Part shown: positions 53,221 through 61,026 of the stretch, piece after piece
Layout: each line of letters starts with the position of its first letter
Position numbering within the stretch: the first letter of the stretch is position 1
Origin: UBA668 sp041918155
Lineage (GTDB): Bacteria > Actinomycetota > Acidimicrobiia > Acidimicrobiales > Ilumatobacteraceae
Assembly (NCBI GenBank): GCA_041918155.1
Contig: JAYRWH010000065.1
Coordinates: 9,341 to 73,340, forward strand
Length of the DNA stretch: 64,000 bases
Direction of reading: 5' to 3'
Made by a program: the position numbers and the translations under genes
Notes under the pieces: generated by a model
Databases searched by the model: none
Told to the model about the DNA's origin: nothing
Seen by the model: only the letters and a program-made list of their open reading frames with translations

Positions 53221-53694
53221 ATGTCGCTGCGCCTTCGGCCTCTGATCGACGCCGATCTGGACACGTTGTTCGAGTGGGAGCGGGATCCTCTCGCTGTGCA
53301 GTTGGCCGCCTTCACTCGCGAAGACCCGTCGGATCGGAACGCATTCGACGCTCACTATCGGAAGGTCAGGAACGACGAGTCGAACGTCCTGCTCGCAGTG
53401 GAGATGGACGGGCGTTTCGTCGGCACCGTCTCCGCCTTCACGATCGAGGGCGACCGTGAGGTCTCCTACTGGATCGATCCAGCGCGTTGGCGCGAGGGCC
53501 TCGCGACGACGGCACTTGCTGCGCTGCTCGCCGTCGAGATAACGAGGCCGCTCTACGCCCGCGTCGCCGAACACAACTTGGGTTCGGCGAAGGTGCTCGA
53601 GCGAGCCGGGTTCGTACGCATCGGTGCCGAGACGTCACACGCCAACGGCCTCGGTCGCCAGATCACTGAGCACATCTACCAGCTCGCCACGTAG
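53221..53694 (+). CDS. GNAT N-acetyltransferase (RimJ/RimL-like)
   Basis: 157 residues. LRLRPLIDADLDTLFEWERD opens the fold. The acetyl-CoA loop is in VSYWIDPARWREGLATTALA, and VAEHNLGSAKVLERAGFVRI is the usual C-terminal pattern. Substrate unknown. It stands alone among small accessory genes and is unrelated in context to the acetyltransferase at 22969. Confidence 0.88.
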   Translation: MSLRLRPLIDADLDTLFEWERDPLAVQLAAFTREDPSDRNAFDAHYRKVRNDESNVLLAVEMDGRFVGTVSAFTIEGDREVSYWIDPARWREGLATTALAALLAVEITRPLYARVAEHNLGSAKVLERAGFVRIGAETSHANGLGRQITEHIYQLAT

Positions 53695-53727
53695 CCCCGC
53701 GGCGGCGACCAACCGAGAGGATTCGAA

Positions 53728-53925
53728 ATGTACGAATACAAGATCCTGACAGACCGTGATGCCCGGTTCTCCGGGAAGTTCGACCTGGACACGCTCGAGG
53801 CGACTCTCAACAGTTATGCCTCAGAAGGTTGGCGGGTCGTCGACGGTTTCACTGCGGCCAGCGTGTGGAAGAGCTCCAAGACCGAGATCGTCGTGATGCT
53901 CGAGCGCGAGCGAACCGCCGAATAG
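53728..53925 (+). CDS. DUF4177 domain protein
   Basis: 65 residues, the full length of DUF4177. YEYKILTDRD begins the fold, LEATLNSYASEGWRVVDGF is the diagnostic middle segment and VVMLERE the last strand. Function unknown. A GAGAGGA ribosome-binding site precedes the ATG. Confidence 0.88.
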   Translation: MYEYKILTDRDARFSGKFDLDTLEATLNSYASEGWRVVDGFTAASVWKSSKTEIVVMLERERTAE

Positions 53926-53985
53926 ACGGCGGCCCCATCGTTCTCGCCGCGACGGAGGTGCGCGCTGCGTGAACCCCTCGGGTGT

Positions 53986-54333
53986 TCAGAGGGCGAGGTG
54001 GAGTCGCAGCGCCTCGTCGAGCGCCGCCTGCAGCTCGGTAGTCATCAGGCCCACTTGTGCGCCGACGCGCTCGACAGCGATGGCGCGGACCTGCTCCGCC
54101 TGCGCCTTGGAATCCACAGCAAGCCCGGTCGCACCGGCGGGCAGCAGTACCTGGAAGGGAAACACACGATCGGTGTTCGAAGTGACGGGCACCACCGTCA
54201 CGACGCCGCGGCCGAGGCGCTGAGCGGTGTTGTTCGCCCCGTCGTTGCTCACGATCACGGCCGGTCGTTGCTTGTCGGCCTCGGAGCCGCGGACTGGTTC
54301 GAGGTCGACCAAGCGGATCTCACCGCGCCGCAT
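53986..54333 (-). CDS. MazF/PemK-type toxin endoribonuclease
   Basis: 115 residues. The family start is MRRGEIRLVDLEPVRGSEAD followed by KQRPAVIVSND, then VVTVVPVTSNTDRVFPFQV and AQAEQVRAIAVERVG. MazF toxins cut mRNA at short motifs and are blocked by their antitoxin. The upstream antitoxin stop overlaps this ATG by one base, the normal TA arrangement. The active-site Arg (QRP) and Ser/Thr positions (VTSN) are present, so the toxin looks functional. Confidence 0.92.
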   Translation of the reverse strand: MRRGEIRLVDLEPVRGSEADKQRPAVIVSNDGANNTAQRLGRGVVTVVPVTSNTDRVFPFQVLLPAGATGLAVDSKAQAEQVRAIAVERVGAQVGLMTTELQAALDEALRLHLAL

Positions 54334-54551
54334 CAGCCCTGCCCGTCACCGGTCGCCGACTCCCAGAGCGCGCTGTCGGCGCCGGCGTCCCACTCGGACC
54401 ACGCATCCTCGTACGCAGCACCGAGCTCCGAGGCCCGCAGAAGCCGCACAGCCTTGTGCAGAGCAGCCGAGCGGGAGGCGATTCCTTCTCGCTCGGCGTA
54501 CGTGTCGAGAAACTCGACATCTTCATCGGGCAGGCTCACGCTGACCTTCAT
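54333..54551 (-). CDS. Ribbon-helix-helix antitoxin (MazE-like)
   Basis: 72 residues. An N-terminal ribbon-helix-helix (MKVSVSLPDEDVEFLDTYAE, followed by GIASRSAALHKAVRLLRAS) binds DNA. An acidic, aromatic C-terminal tail (YEDAWSEWDAGADSALWES) would neutralise the toxin. ATG 54551 lies 6 nt after TAGCAT on the minus strand. Autoregulation through the inverted repeat upstream is expected. Confidence 0.9.
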   Translation of the reverse strand: MKVSVSLPDEDVEFLDTYAEREGIASRSAALHKAVRLLRASELGAAYEDAWSEWDAGADSALWESATGDGQG

Positions 54552-54557
54552 ACCCTG

Positions 54558-54586
54558 ATGCTACTTGCAGTACTACCTCTGTAGCA
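54558..54586 (-). promoter_or_regulatory. Promoter/operator of the toxin-antitoxin operon
   Basis: TGCTAC (54559-54564) and GTAGCA (54581-54586) form a perfect 6-bp inverted repeat. The proximal arm overlaps a minus-strand TAGCAT -10 (54558-54563) that ends 6 nt before the antitoxin ATG. Antitoxin binding here would block initiation. Confidence 0.55.
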
Positions 54587-54644
54587 ACAGGGTGCTGCCA
54601 GCGGTGACTGGACAATCGGCCCTGGCCAGGGGCATCGTGCATTC

Positions 54645-56693
54645 ATGGCGGTGGTGGTGATGATTCAGCGGACTCGACTCGCGAAACGCACGGCAGCGGC
54701 CAGCGCGGTGTTCTTGCTGGCGGCCTGCTCATCGGGCACAGAGCAGACGGTGCCGAGTTCGACGTCACCCGGTTCAGTCGTGGTCACATCCACGACCGTC
54801 GACGCGTCGGCGGCGACGACGCTCTCCGATTGGATCGATGAACAGATCGCGGCCGGACGCACTCACGCATCCGCGACCGAGGGTCGGGGCACGGACGCCT
54901 GGATCATCGAGGTCGAAGGGGCAGCTCGACTCGTTCTCGGCGACGGTTCCCTGGTGGAGCTTCCCGCCGATCTCCCGCCTGACGGCAGTCCCTCGCTCGT
55001 CGGCTTCGGGGACCGCATCGCGCTGTTCGAGTGGGACGGACCCACCCCGCTGCTGTGGCTCCTGGAGGTGCCGACCGGCCAGTGGACCAAGGGACCCGAC
55101 CTGGGGATCGAGGGGCAACCACAGAGCCTCTTGGGCGCCGTTCCGCTCGGGGACTCGCTGCTCGTCCTCAGCGAAGGAGGGGTCGACCGTGGTGACGGGA
55201 TCCTCGTTCCCAACGACCAACGCGGCGTGCTGGTTTCATCGACCCTCGAGCTGACGCCGATGGCGACACCGCCCGATGGGTTGTTCCTGGGCTTCAGCTC
55301 CACCATCGGTTCACACGCGCTGGTGCTGGGTAACGACACCGGCGGTGGCGGCCTGCTTCCGGTGATTCAGCCATGGGACTTCGACGCGGCAACGAACACC
55401 TGGACGGCTGTGCCGATCCCGACGTGGATGAACTGCTCCGATCCGTGCACCTGGAACACCCCCCACGAGAACGGCGACCGCTTCCTCGAAGCCGCGACCG
55501 GCCAGGGAATTGTGAAGCGGCTAGCGGATGATTCGATCGGCTTGTACGAGCCCAACTCGCGCCAGTGGCGCCAGCTCGACACGCCGCCGTTCACGCCCAC
55601 CACGCCCGTGACGGCGCTGCTCGACGGCGACCTGCTGGTCGTCGCCAACGAAGATCCGGGGCCCCCTAGTGCCGACAGACCGTTCGGCACCGTGGGCGTC
55701 CTGGACGTCATCACCGGCCACTGGGCGACAACCGACCTGCTCGAGCCGGCGATGCTGCCGACGATCATCGGGGGATGGGAGGAACGCGACGACGGACACG
55801 TCGCCGTACTCGGGCTCGTGGACCAGACCCGCCATCTTCAACCTCGGTTCGCCTACGAAGCCGCGACACGTGAATGGCGGACGGCGACCGCAGACGACAT
55901 CGCGCTCTGGAATCGGCTGGTTCCCTTCGAGTACGCCTTCGACATCCGCGACCTCGTCGTCGCTCCGACGCCCGAGTTCATCACCCGCCCGTATGTCGAT
56001 CCGGCGGTGTGCGGGTCGGGAGCGAAGGCCGAGTACACGACGTCCCCGGGCTCCGGCTGGGTCCCGTTCGCCGTCGGACCATCGCAGATGGTTCCGCTGC
56101 AGGTGTTCGCCTCCGAGACGGACGGGGTGGCCAAGCCGTTCGCCGTCGTGCTCCGTCTGGCGTCCACTGCCAACGATCGGTCGAACGATCATCCGGTGTT
56201 GATCAACGGGGTAAAGGTCAGCATCTCGGTCTTGTCCAATGGCAACGCGGAAGCTACGTGGACGTTGCCCGACGGCACGTGGGCGGACCTGCGCTCGCGA
56301 GACCTCGATGAAGCGGCAATCGTCGCGCTGATCACACGCCTGACCTCACGCGGGTGGAGTGCCGATATTCCCGGCTTCGATCCCGCGCCGTCGGCATCGC
56401 CCGACGGCCTGGTCCTGCTGCACGAAGGCCTCAACACCGGCGTTGCGGGCACCACGACGCACTTCGAGTGCATGACCGACCCTGAGGGTGACGTCTATTC
56501 GATCGACGTCCTGCAGGGTGATCCGGCGTACGTCTACTTCGGGATCCTGGACCGGCCGCGGCCGTACGCCGTCGGCGTCAACGGCGGCGGGGCCATCACC
56601 ATCACCGCGCCGCGGACGACGGAGCTGATCACGCTCGCCGACATCACCAACGCAGACTCGGCAACCTGGGACGCGCTGCCCGGCGGCGTGTGA
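54645..56693 (+). CDS. Large secreted lipoprotein, beta-propeller-like, unknown function
   Basis: 682 residues. Signal peptide with lipobox LLAAC (Cys28), then a Ser/Thr-rich linker. Residues about 75-420 contain repeated blade-like units with W-T/W-R endings (TGQWTKGPDLG, TNTWTAVPIP, SRQWRQLDTPP, TGHWATTDLL, TREWRTATADD), as in Kelch-type propellers. The last 250 residues form a separate domain without recognised family. Likely anchored outside the cell membrane; no enzymatic motif seen. ATG 54660 is an alternative start. Confidence 0.75.
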   Translation: MAVVVMIQRTRLAKRTAAASAVFLLAACSSGTEQTVPSSTSPGSVVVTSTTVDASAATTLSDWIDEQIAAGRTHASATEGRGTDAWIIEVEGAARLVLGDGSLVELPADLPPDGSPSLVGFGDRIALFEWDGPTPLLWLLEVPTGQWTKGPDLGIEGQPQSLLGAVPLGDSLLVLSEGGVDRGDGILVPNDQRGVLVSSTLELTPMATPPDGLFLGFSSTIGSHALVLGNDTGGGGLLPVIQPWDFDAATNTWTAVPIPTWMNCSDPCTWNTPHENGDRFLEAATGQGIVKRLADDSIGLYEPNSRQWRQLDTPPFTPTTPVTALLDGDLLVVANEDPGPPSADRPFGTVGVLDVITGHWATTDLLEPAMLPTIIGGWEERDDGHVAVLGLVDQTRHLQPRFAYEAATREWRTATADDIALWNRLVPFEYAFDIRDLVVAPTPEFITRPYVDPAVCGSGAKAEYTTSPGSGWVPFAVGPSQMVPLQVFASETDGVAKPFAVVLRLASTANDRSNDHPVLINGVKVSISVLSNGNAEATWTLPDGTWADLRSRDLDEAAIVALITRLTSRGWSADIPGFDPAPSASPDGLVLLHEGLNTGVAGTTTHFECMTDPEGDVYSIDVLQGDPAYVYFGILDRPRPYAVGVNGGGAITITAPRTTELITLADITNADSATWDALPGGV

Positions 56694-56699
56694 CTCCGC

Positions 56700-57257
56700 T
56701 CAGGCGGCCAGCACCCACGCCGTGAGGATCTGGACGGCTGCTGCCGATGCGGCCTCTTCAGACGCGCCGTGCAGGGTGACCACATAGAGCAAGCTCGTCG
56801 ACGGCCGGACGGTCCAAGCCGAGACGGTGGCACCGTTCAAGTCCCCAATCAGGGCGACGAAGAACCCGGGCGACACCTGTGTCGGCTCACCCGCGAACGT
56901 CGGGTCGTTGGCGAAGAGGTAATTGATCTTGGTGAGCCACACCTGGAAGTCGACGAAGTCGACTCCCTCTGGGTTCTCGGTGACCCGGCAACCCACGGGT
57001 TGCGGAGGGCCTGGCTCGATCACGGAGCGGGAGTAGTCGAGCTTCGTGAGGTTGACGTCGTCGGCGAACACTGGGGCCAGGGACGGCAGCGTCGAGCACA
57101 CGGAGTCGGGCATCAGCCCGTTGTCGGTGGCCGAGCTGGTCGTGTTGGGCGACCCGCCGGCGACCGACGTCGTCGTCGTGGAGGCGTCGTCGCTACATGC
57201 GCCGAGCAGGCCGATGATGGCAATTCCGATCACTGCCGTACGTGCGGTGGTTGCCAT
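56700..57257 (-). CDS. Small secreted lipoprotein, unknown function
   Basis: 185 residues. Signal peptide with lipobox LLGAC (Cys21), a Thr/Ser linker to about residue 45, and a globular domain with two Cys (DSVCSTLPS and PVGCRVTEN) that may pair. The general layout resembles actinobacterial DUF3558-like lipoproteins, but I cannot confirm that. ATG 57257 places the signal peptide at the N-terminus; GTG 57266 is also possible. It converges with the propeller lipoprotein, 6 nt between stops. Confidence 0.75.
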   Translation of the reverse strand: MATTARTAVIGIAIIGLLGACSDDASTTTTSVAGGSPNTTSSATDNGLMPDSVCSTLPSLAPVFADDVNLTKLDYSRSVIEPGPPQPVGCRVTENPEGVDFVDFQVWLTKINYLFANDPTFAGEPTQVSPGFFVALIGDLNGATVSAWTVRPSTSLLYVVTLHGASEEAASAAAVQILTAWVLAA

Positions 57258-57436
57258 GATGCTCACCCGATTCCGTCGTCGAGAGGCTGCTTTCACGGTA
57301 CGCCCACGCCCGAACCGGCGCAACCGACGGCTCGCTCAGGGTGACCGGTGCCGTTCGCCGAACACGTCGCGCCTTCAAACCGCGTTCTCACCCACCTGCC
57401 AGGAACCTCCCAGGCACGTGCAGCAGACTGCCCGGC

Positions 57437-58249
57437 ATGAACCCCGAGACCTCCGTCATCAGCCGCCGCCGGGCCATCGCCGTCCTCGCCGGTGGCGCCA
57501 GCGCCTTCCTCGCCGCCTGCTCCGACAACAGCAAGGCCGCGACCCCCGCCACGAGCGCCGCCGGCACCTCGAGCAACACAGCAACGACCTCCCCCACGTC
57601 CTCGGGCACTGCGTCATCAGAGGCAAGTGACTGTCCTGCGGTGGTGCCCGAGGAGACGGCGGGCCCGTACCCGGGCGACGGCTCGAACGGGCCCGACGTG
57701 CTCTCCGACCCAGCGGTCGTGCGCCGCGACATCACCACCAGCTTCGGCGACTACACGGGCACTGCCACGGGCGTGCCGACCACGATCGAGCTGACCGTGC
57801 TCGACTCCACCACGTGTGCCCCGATGAAGGGTGCGGCCGTGTACCTGTGGCACGCCGACAAGGACGGCCACTATTCGATGTACACCGCTCCCGAGGCCAA
57901 CTACCTGCGTGGCGTGGGCGAGGCCGACGCCAATGGCGTTGTGGCCTTCGACAGCATCTGGCCCGGTTGCTACGACGGCCGCTGGCCGCACGTGCACTTC
58001 GAAGTGTACCCCGGCCTCGCCGACGCGCAGGCCGCGCAGAACCGCATCACCACCTCGCAAATCGCGTTGCCCGAGGCCGAGTGTCAGCAGGTCTATGCGG
58101 CGAGCGGCTACGAGACGAGCGTGACCAACCTCACCCACACGTCGCTGGCGAGCGACATGGTGTTCCGCGACGGGTGGGATCAGGAGTTGGGCACGGCTGC
58201 CGGCACGAACGACGCCGGCTGGACGGTGGCGCTGACGATCAGCGTCTGA
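57437..58249 (+). CDS. Exported intradiol-dioxygenase-like lipoprotein
   Basis: 270 residues. The N-terminus has a twin-arginine run (SRRRAIAVLAGG) and a lipobox LAAC (Cys28), suggesting Tat export and lipid anchoring. After a Ser/Thr linker the intradiol dioxygenase fold has PEETAGPYPGDGSNGPDVLS, GHYSMYTAPEANYLRG and the iron-ligand block WPGCYDGRWPHVHFEVY (Tyr, His, His). Typical cytosolic catechol dioxygenases lack such export signals. An extracellular aromatic-ring substrate is inferred. The stop abuts the gpgS stop with no spacer. Confidence 0.9.
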   Translation: MNPETSVISRRRAIAVLAGGASAFLAACSDNSKAATPATSAAGTSSNTATTSPTSSGTASSEASDCPAVVPEETAGPYPGDGSNGPDVLSDPAVVRRDITTSFGDYTGTATGVPTTIELTVLDSTTCAPMKGAAVYLWHADKDGHYSMYTAPEANYLRGVGEADANGVVAFDSIWPGCYDGRWPHVHFEVYPGLADAQAAQNRITTSQIALPEAECQQVYAASGYETSVTNLTHTSLASDMVFRDGWDQELGTAAGTNDAGWTVALTISV

Positions 58250-59164
58250 TCAGCGGTTGAGCCAGGCCAGCGGAGGGCGCTCGCTGAGGTTCAGCGGCAC
58301 CACCGAACCGTCGGGGCGGCGCAGCACGGGCGCCGACTCGTGCAGCAGACTGCCCTCGGGCACCCTGGCGAGCAGGGTGGCCATCACCTCGGCGGCCTGC
58401 ACCGACAGCGAGTGCAACCCGCGATGCCGGTGCTCGCGGGTGCCGAGGTCGATCTGGGCGATCGCCTCGGGGCCATAGCGGCGGGCGATGTCGATGAGCA
58501 TCGCCACTTCCACACCCCAGCCCTGCACGAACGGCAACTGCTCGAGCACGGAACGGCGACCGGCGTACTCACCGGCGAGGGGCTGGTGCAGGCTCGCCAG
58601 CTCTGGGTAGTACAGCGAGAACAGGGGGCGGGCGACGAGTTCGGTGGTGCGCCCACCGCCACCCAACTGGGTGGGCCGGTGGAACACAGCCTTCACCAAA
58701 GCCACCGACTCGTCGTCGAGCATCGGCGCGAGCAGGCGGGTGATCCAGTGCGGCTCGAAGCTGGTGATGTCGCCATCGACCCACACCACGAAATCGCCGT
58801 GGCTGGCGGCCAGGCTGGCCCACAGCACATTGCCCTTGCCGTGGCCCTCGCCGTACTTCGCATGCACATCGTTGATCGACACGACCGTGGCCCCCGCGCT
58901 CGCGGCCACAGAGGCGGTGTCGTCGGTGCTGCGATCGTCGACCACGATCAGCTCGTCGACGAAGGGCACCTTGCGCATCAGCTCCGTGCGAATGATGCTG
59001 ACCAGTGAGCCGATCGTGGCGGCCTCATCGCGGCACGGGATACACAACGACACGGTGTTCGTACCCTTGGCACGCAGCACCGCTTCGATCCCGCAGTCGT
59101 CGATCTCGAACAGCCGGACTGACTTCACGCCACCATTCAATCTGCAAAGCCCGCAAGTCGACAT
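58250..59164 (-). CDS. gpgS: Glucosyl-3-phosphoglycerate synthase (GT81)
   Basis: 304 residues, the normal length. VSLCIPCRDEAATIGSLVS and ELIVVDDRSTDDTASVAASA begin the GT-A fold. The metal DxD-type motif is VVWVDGDI, and PLAGEYAGRRSVLEQLPFVQ-GWGVEVAMLID is characteristic of GpgS. It makes glucosyl-3-phosphoglycerate, first step towards glucosylglycerate and methylglucose polysaccharide. In Mycobacterium tuberculosis gpgS also sits next to folP2, as here. GTG 59128 is an alternative start. Confidence 0.93.
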   Translation of the reverse strand: MSTCGLCRLNGGVKSVRLFEIDDCGIEAVLRAKGTNTVSLCIPCRDEAATIGSLVSIIRTELMRKVPFVDELIVVDDRSTDDTASVAASAGATVVSINDVHAKYGEGHGKGNVLWASLAASHGDFVVWVDGDITSFEPHWITRLLAPMLDDESVALVKAVFHRPTQLGGGGRTTELVARPLFSLYYPELASLHQPLAGEYAGRRSVLEQLPFVQGWGVEVAMLIDIARRYGPEAIAQIDLGTREHRHRGLHSLSVQAAEVMATLLARVPEGSLLHESAPVLRRPDGSVVPLNLSERPPLAWLNR

Positions 59165-59169
59165 CCCAG

Positions 59170-59175
59170 TAGCCT
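59170..59175 (+). promoter_or_regulatory. Candidate -10 element of the folP-like gene (leaderless)
   Basis: TAGCCT ends 8 nt before the GTG at 59184. Confidence 0.35.
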
Positions 59176-59183
59176 GAGCCGTC

Positions 59184-59945
59184 GTGCACCCGGATGGAAT
59201 GTTCCTCTACGGCGTGGTGAACGCGAGCCCCGACTCGCTGAACACCGACTCGATCGCCACGACCGCTGACCAGGCGCTCGCCCGGGCAAAGGCCCTGCTG
59301 GCCGATGGTGCGAACGGCATCGACTTGGGCGGTCAGGGCAGCACCGACGTCGCCGAAGTGGTGCCGTGGACCGCTGAGTGGGACCGCCTGAAAGAGCTCG
59401 TGCCGGCGCTCGCCACGCTGGGCGTGCCGGTGAGCGTGGACACCTGGCGCCCCGAGGTTGCACGCCTCGCGCTCGAGCACGGGGTGACCGTGATCAACGC
59501 CGCCGATGGCATGCAGAGCGATGCGATGTGGGAAGTTGCCGCCGACTTCGACGTGCCGATCGTGGTGCCGTTCCTCAGCGGGCCGAACCCGCGGGCGATG
59601 GAGATGGTGCGCCGCGATCCGGTGGAGACGATCAACGAGTTCTTCGACGCCCGCCTGCGCGACGCCGACCGCTACGGCCTGCGCCACCGCTGCATCCTCG
59701 ACCCGGGCACCGGCTTCGCCCCCTCCAACTGGCCGTGGGAAGAGCGCTACGTCTACCAGAAACAGGTGTACAGCAACCTCGCCGCGATGCGCGTGTTCGG
59801 GCTACCGCTGTACATCGCGCTGCCGTGGAAGGAGACCGTGCAGCACGACGAGCTGCTCGAGATCGTGATCCGCAACCAGCCCGAATTCGGCCGGGCCCAC
59901 TATCCCGCCAAGGTGCGCCGCTTCGAAGCGCGCCTCGGCCAGTAG
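59184..59945 (+). CDS. Divergent dihydropteroate-synthase-like protein
   Basis: 253 residues with the pterin-binding TIM-barrel layout: YGVVNASPDSLNTDS, NGIDLGGQGSTDV, PVSVDTWRPEVA and CILDPGTGFAPSNW. Several dihydropteroate-synthase residues differ: the SDGG and ESTRPG loops become NTDS and QGSTDV, and the C-terminal RVHDV is replaced by YPAKVRRFEARLGQ. Binding of a pterin is plausible but normal DHPS activity is doubtful. Folate context (folB-folK downstream, convergent) and gpgS divergent upstream resemble the mycobacterial folP2 locus. Confidence 0.85.
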   Translation: MHPDGMFLYGVVNASPDSLNTDSIATTADQALARAKALLADGANGIDLGGQGSTDVAEVVPWTAEWDRLKELVPALATLGVPVSVDTWRPEVARLALEHGVTVINAADGMQSDAMWEVAADFDVPIVVPFLSGPNPRAMEMVRRDPVETINEFFDARLRDADRYGLRHRCILDPGTGFAPSNWPWEERYVYQKQVYSNLAAMRVFGLPLYIALPWKETVQHDELLEIVIRNQPEFGRAHYPAKVRRFEARLGQ

Positions 59946-59946
59946 T

Positions 59947-60789
59947 TCAGTCGAGGTTGAGCGGGCCGCGCGGGTAGATCTCGCTGGGCGGCAGCGATGT
60001 CACCCAATCGGCCGGGCACAGTTCGGGGGCGACCTCGCTGAGCGGGGCGAGCACGAAGCGGCGCTCGAAGATGCGCGGGTGCGGCACGGTGAGTGCCTCG
60101 CTCGTGATCGTGACGTCGTCGTAGAACAGCAGGTCGACGTCGAGCGTGCGCGGGCCCCAGCGGACGATGCGCTGGCGCAGGGCGTTGGCCTCGATGCGCT
60201 GGCAGCGGCGGATGAGCGCGTACGGGTCGAGCGGCGTCTCGATCTTCACGACCATGTTGAGGTAGGCGCCCTGCTCGGGGCCGCCCACCGGCTCGGTCTC
60301 GAACACCTGCGACATGGACACGACATTGCCGAGCTCGCGCACGGCGAAGCGCAGGTACTTCTCACGATCGCCGAGGTTGCTGCCGAGCGCGATGAAGGCG
60401 GTGTGCGCCACGAGCGGGGGCGCGGCGGCCTCGGCGCGGGTGCGCACGATGCGCACGGCGGTGGATTCCACGGCCTCGGCCACGGGCGGGCGCAGCTTGG
60501 TGAGCGTCACCTCCACCTCGTCGACGAGGTCGAACTCGAGCACGACATCGGCCACCTTCGCGGCCAGGCGCTCGAGCAGGATGTCCTTGCTGTCACGGGC
60601 CATCTCGGTGACCCGCTCGCACACCAGGCCGTAGTGCACGGTGGCGGCGAGTTCGTCGCTGCGGCCGGCCTCGTGCAGGTCGACACCGATGGAGAGGTCG
60701 ATGCGGATCGGCTGGGCGATCTCGCGCTCGTGCGGCAGCGCACCGATCACGGTGAGCACCCGCAGGTCATCGATCAAGATGCGATCCAT
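59947..60789 (-). CDS. FolB-FolK fusion (dihydroneopterin aldolase / HPPK)
   Basis: 280 residues. FolB spans about 1-118 (MDRILIDDLRVLTVIGALPH, with ILLERLAAKVADVVL and LTKLRPPVAE). FolK spans about 127-270 (AFIALGSNLGDREKYL, ETEPVGGPEQGAYLNMVVKI, WGPRTLDVDLLFYDD and VPHPRIFERRFVLAPL). The two successive steps of pterin synthesis are thus joined in one chain. A GGGAGGT ribosome-binding site precedes the ATG. It ends one base from the convergent folP-like stop. Confidence 0.95.
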   Translation of the reverse strand: MDRILIDDLRVLTVIGALPHEREIAQPIRIDLSIGVDLHEAGRSDELAATVHYGLVCERVTEMARDSKDILLERLAAKVADVVLEFDLVDEVEVTLTKLRPPVAEAVESTAVRIVRTRAEAAAPPLVAHTAFIALGSNLGDREKYLRFAVRELGNVVSMSQVFETEPVGGPEQGAYLNMVVKIETPLDPYALIRRCQRIEANALRQRIVRWGPRTLDVDLLFYDDVTITSEALTVPHPRIFERRFVLAPLSEVAPELCPADWVTSLPPSEIYPRGPLNLD

Positions 60790-60837
60790 GCCGGACCTCC
60801 CTTCGCGGAGGGCAACGCTATCCGGCCACCGACGATG

Positions 60838-61026
60838 TCAGCTCGCGGTGATCGCCTTCTCCGGGCACTGCTGGATCGCGGTGCGCACCGCATCCTCGAA
60901 CTGGACCGGCACCTCGTCCACCAGTACCTCGGCGTAGCCCCACGTGTTCACCACGAACACCTCGGGGCACAGGCCCCAGCAGATGCTGTGGCCCTTGCAC
61001 TGTTCCGAATCAACAGTGACGCGCAT
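60838..61026 (-). CDS. Ferredoxin of the C-x2-H-x2-C type (P450 partner)
   Basis: 62 residues. Cluster region C10-K-G-H13-S-I-C16 followed by C20-P, and the last ligand C54 in QQCPEKAI. His13 replaces the second Cys of standard four-Cys ferredoxins, as in many actinobacterial P450-associated [3Fe-4S] ferredoxins; Cys20 is an extra Cys near the site. It overlaps the P450 stop by one base, so the two are translated together, and it should deliver electrons to that P450. Confidence 0.93.
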   Translation of the reverse strand: MRVTVDSEQCKGHSICWGLCPEVFVVNTWGYAEVLVDEVPVQFEDAVRTAIQQCPEKAITAS

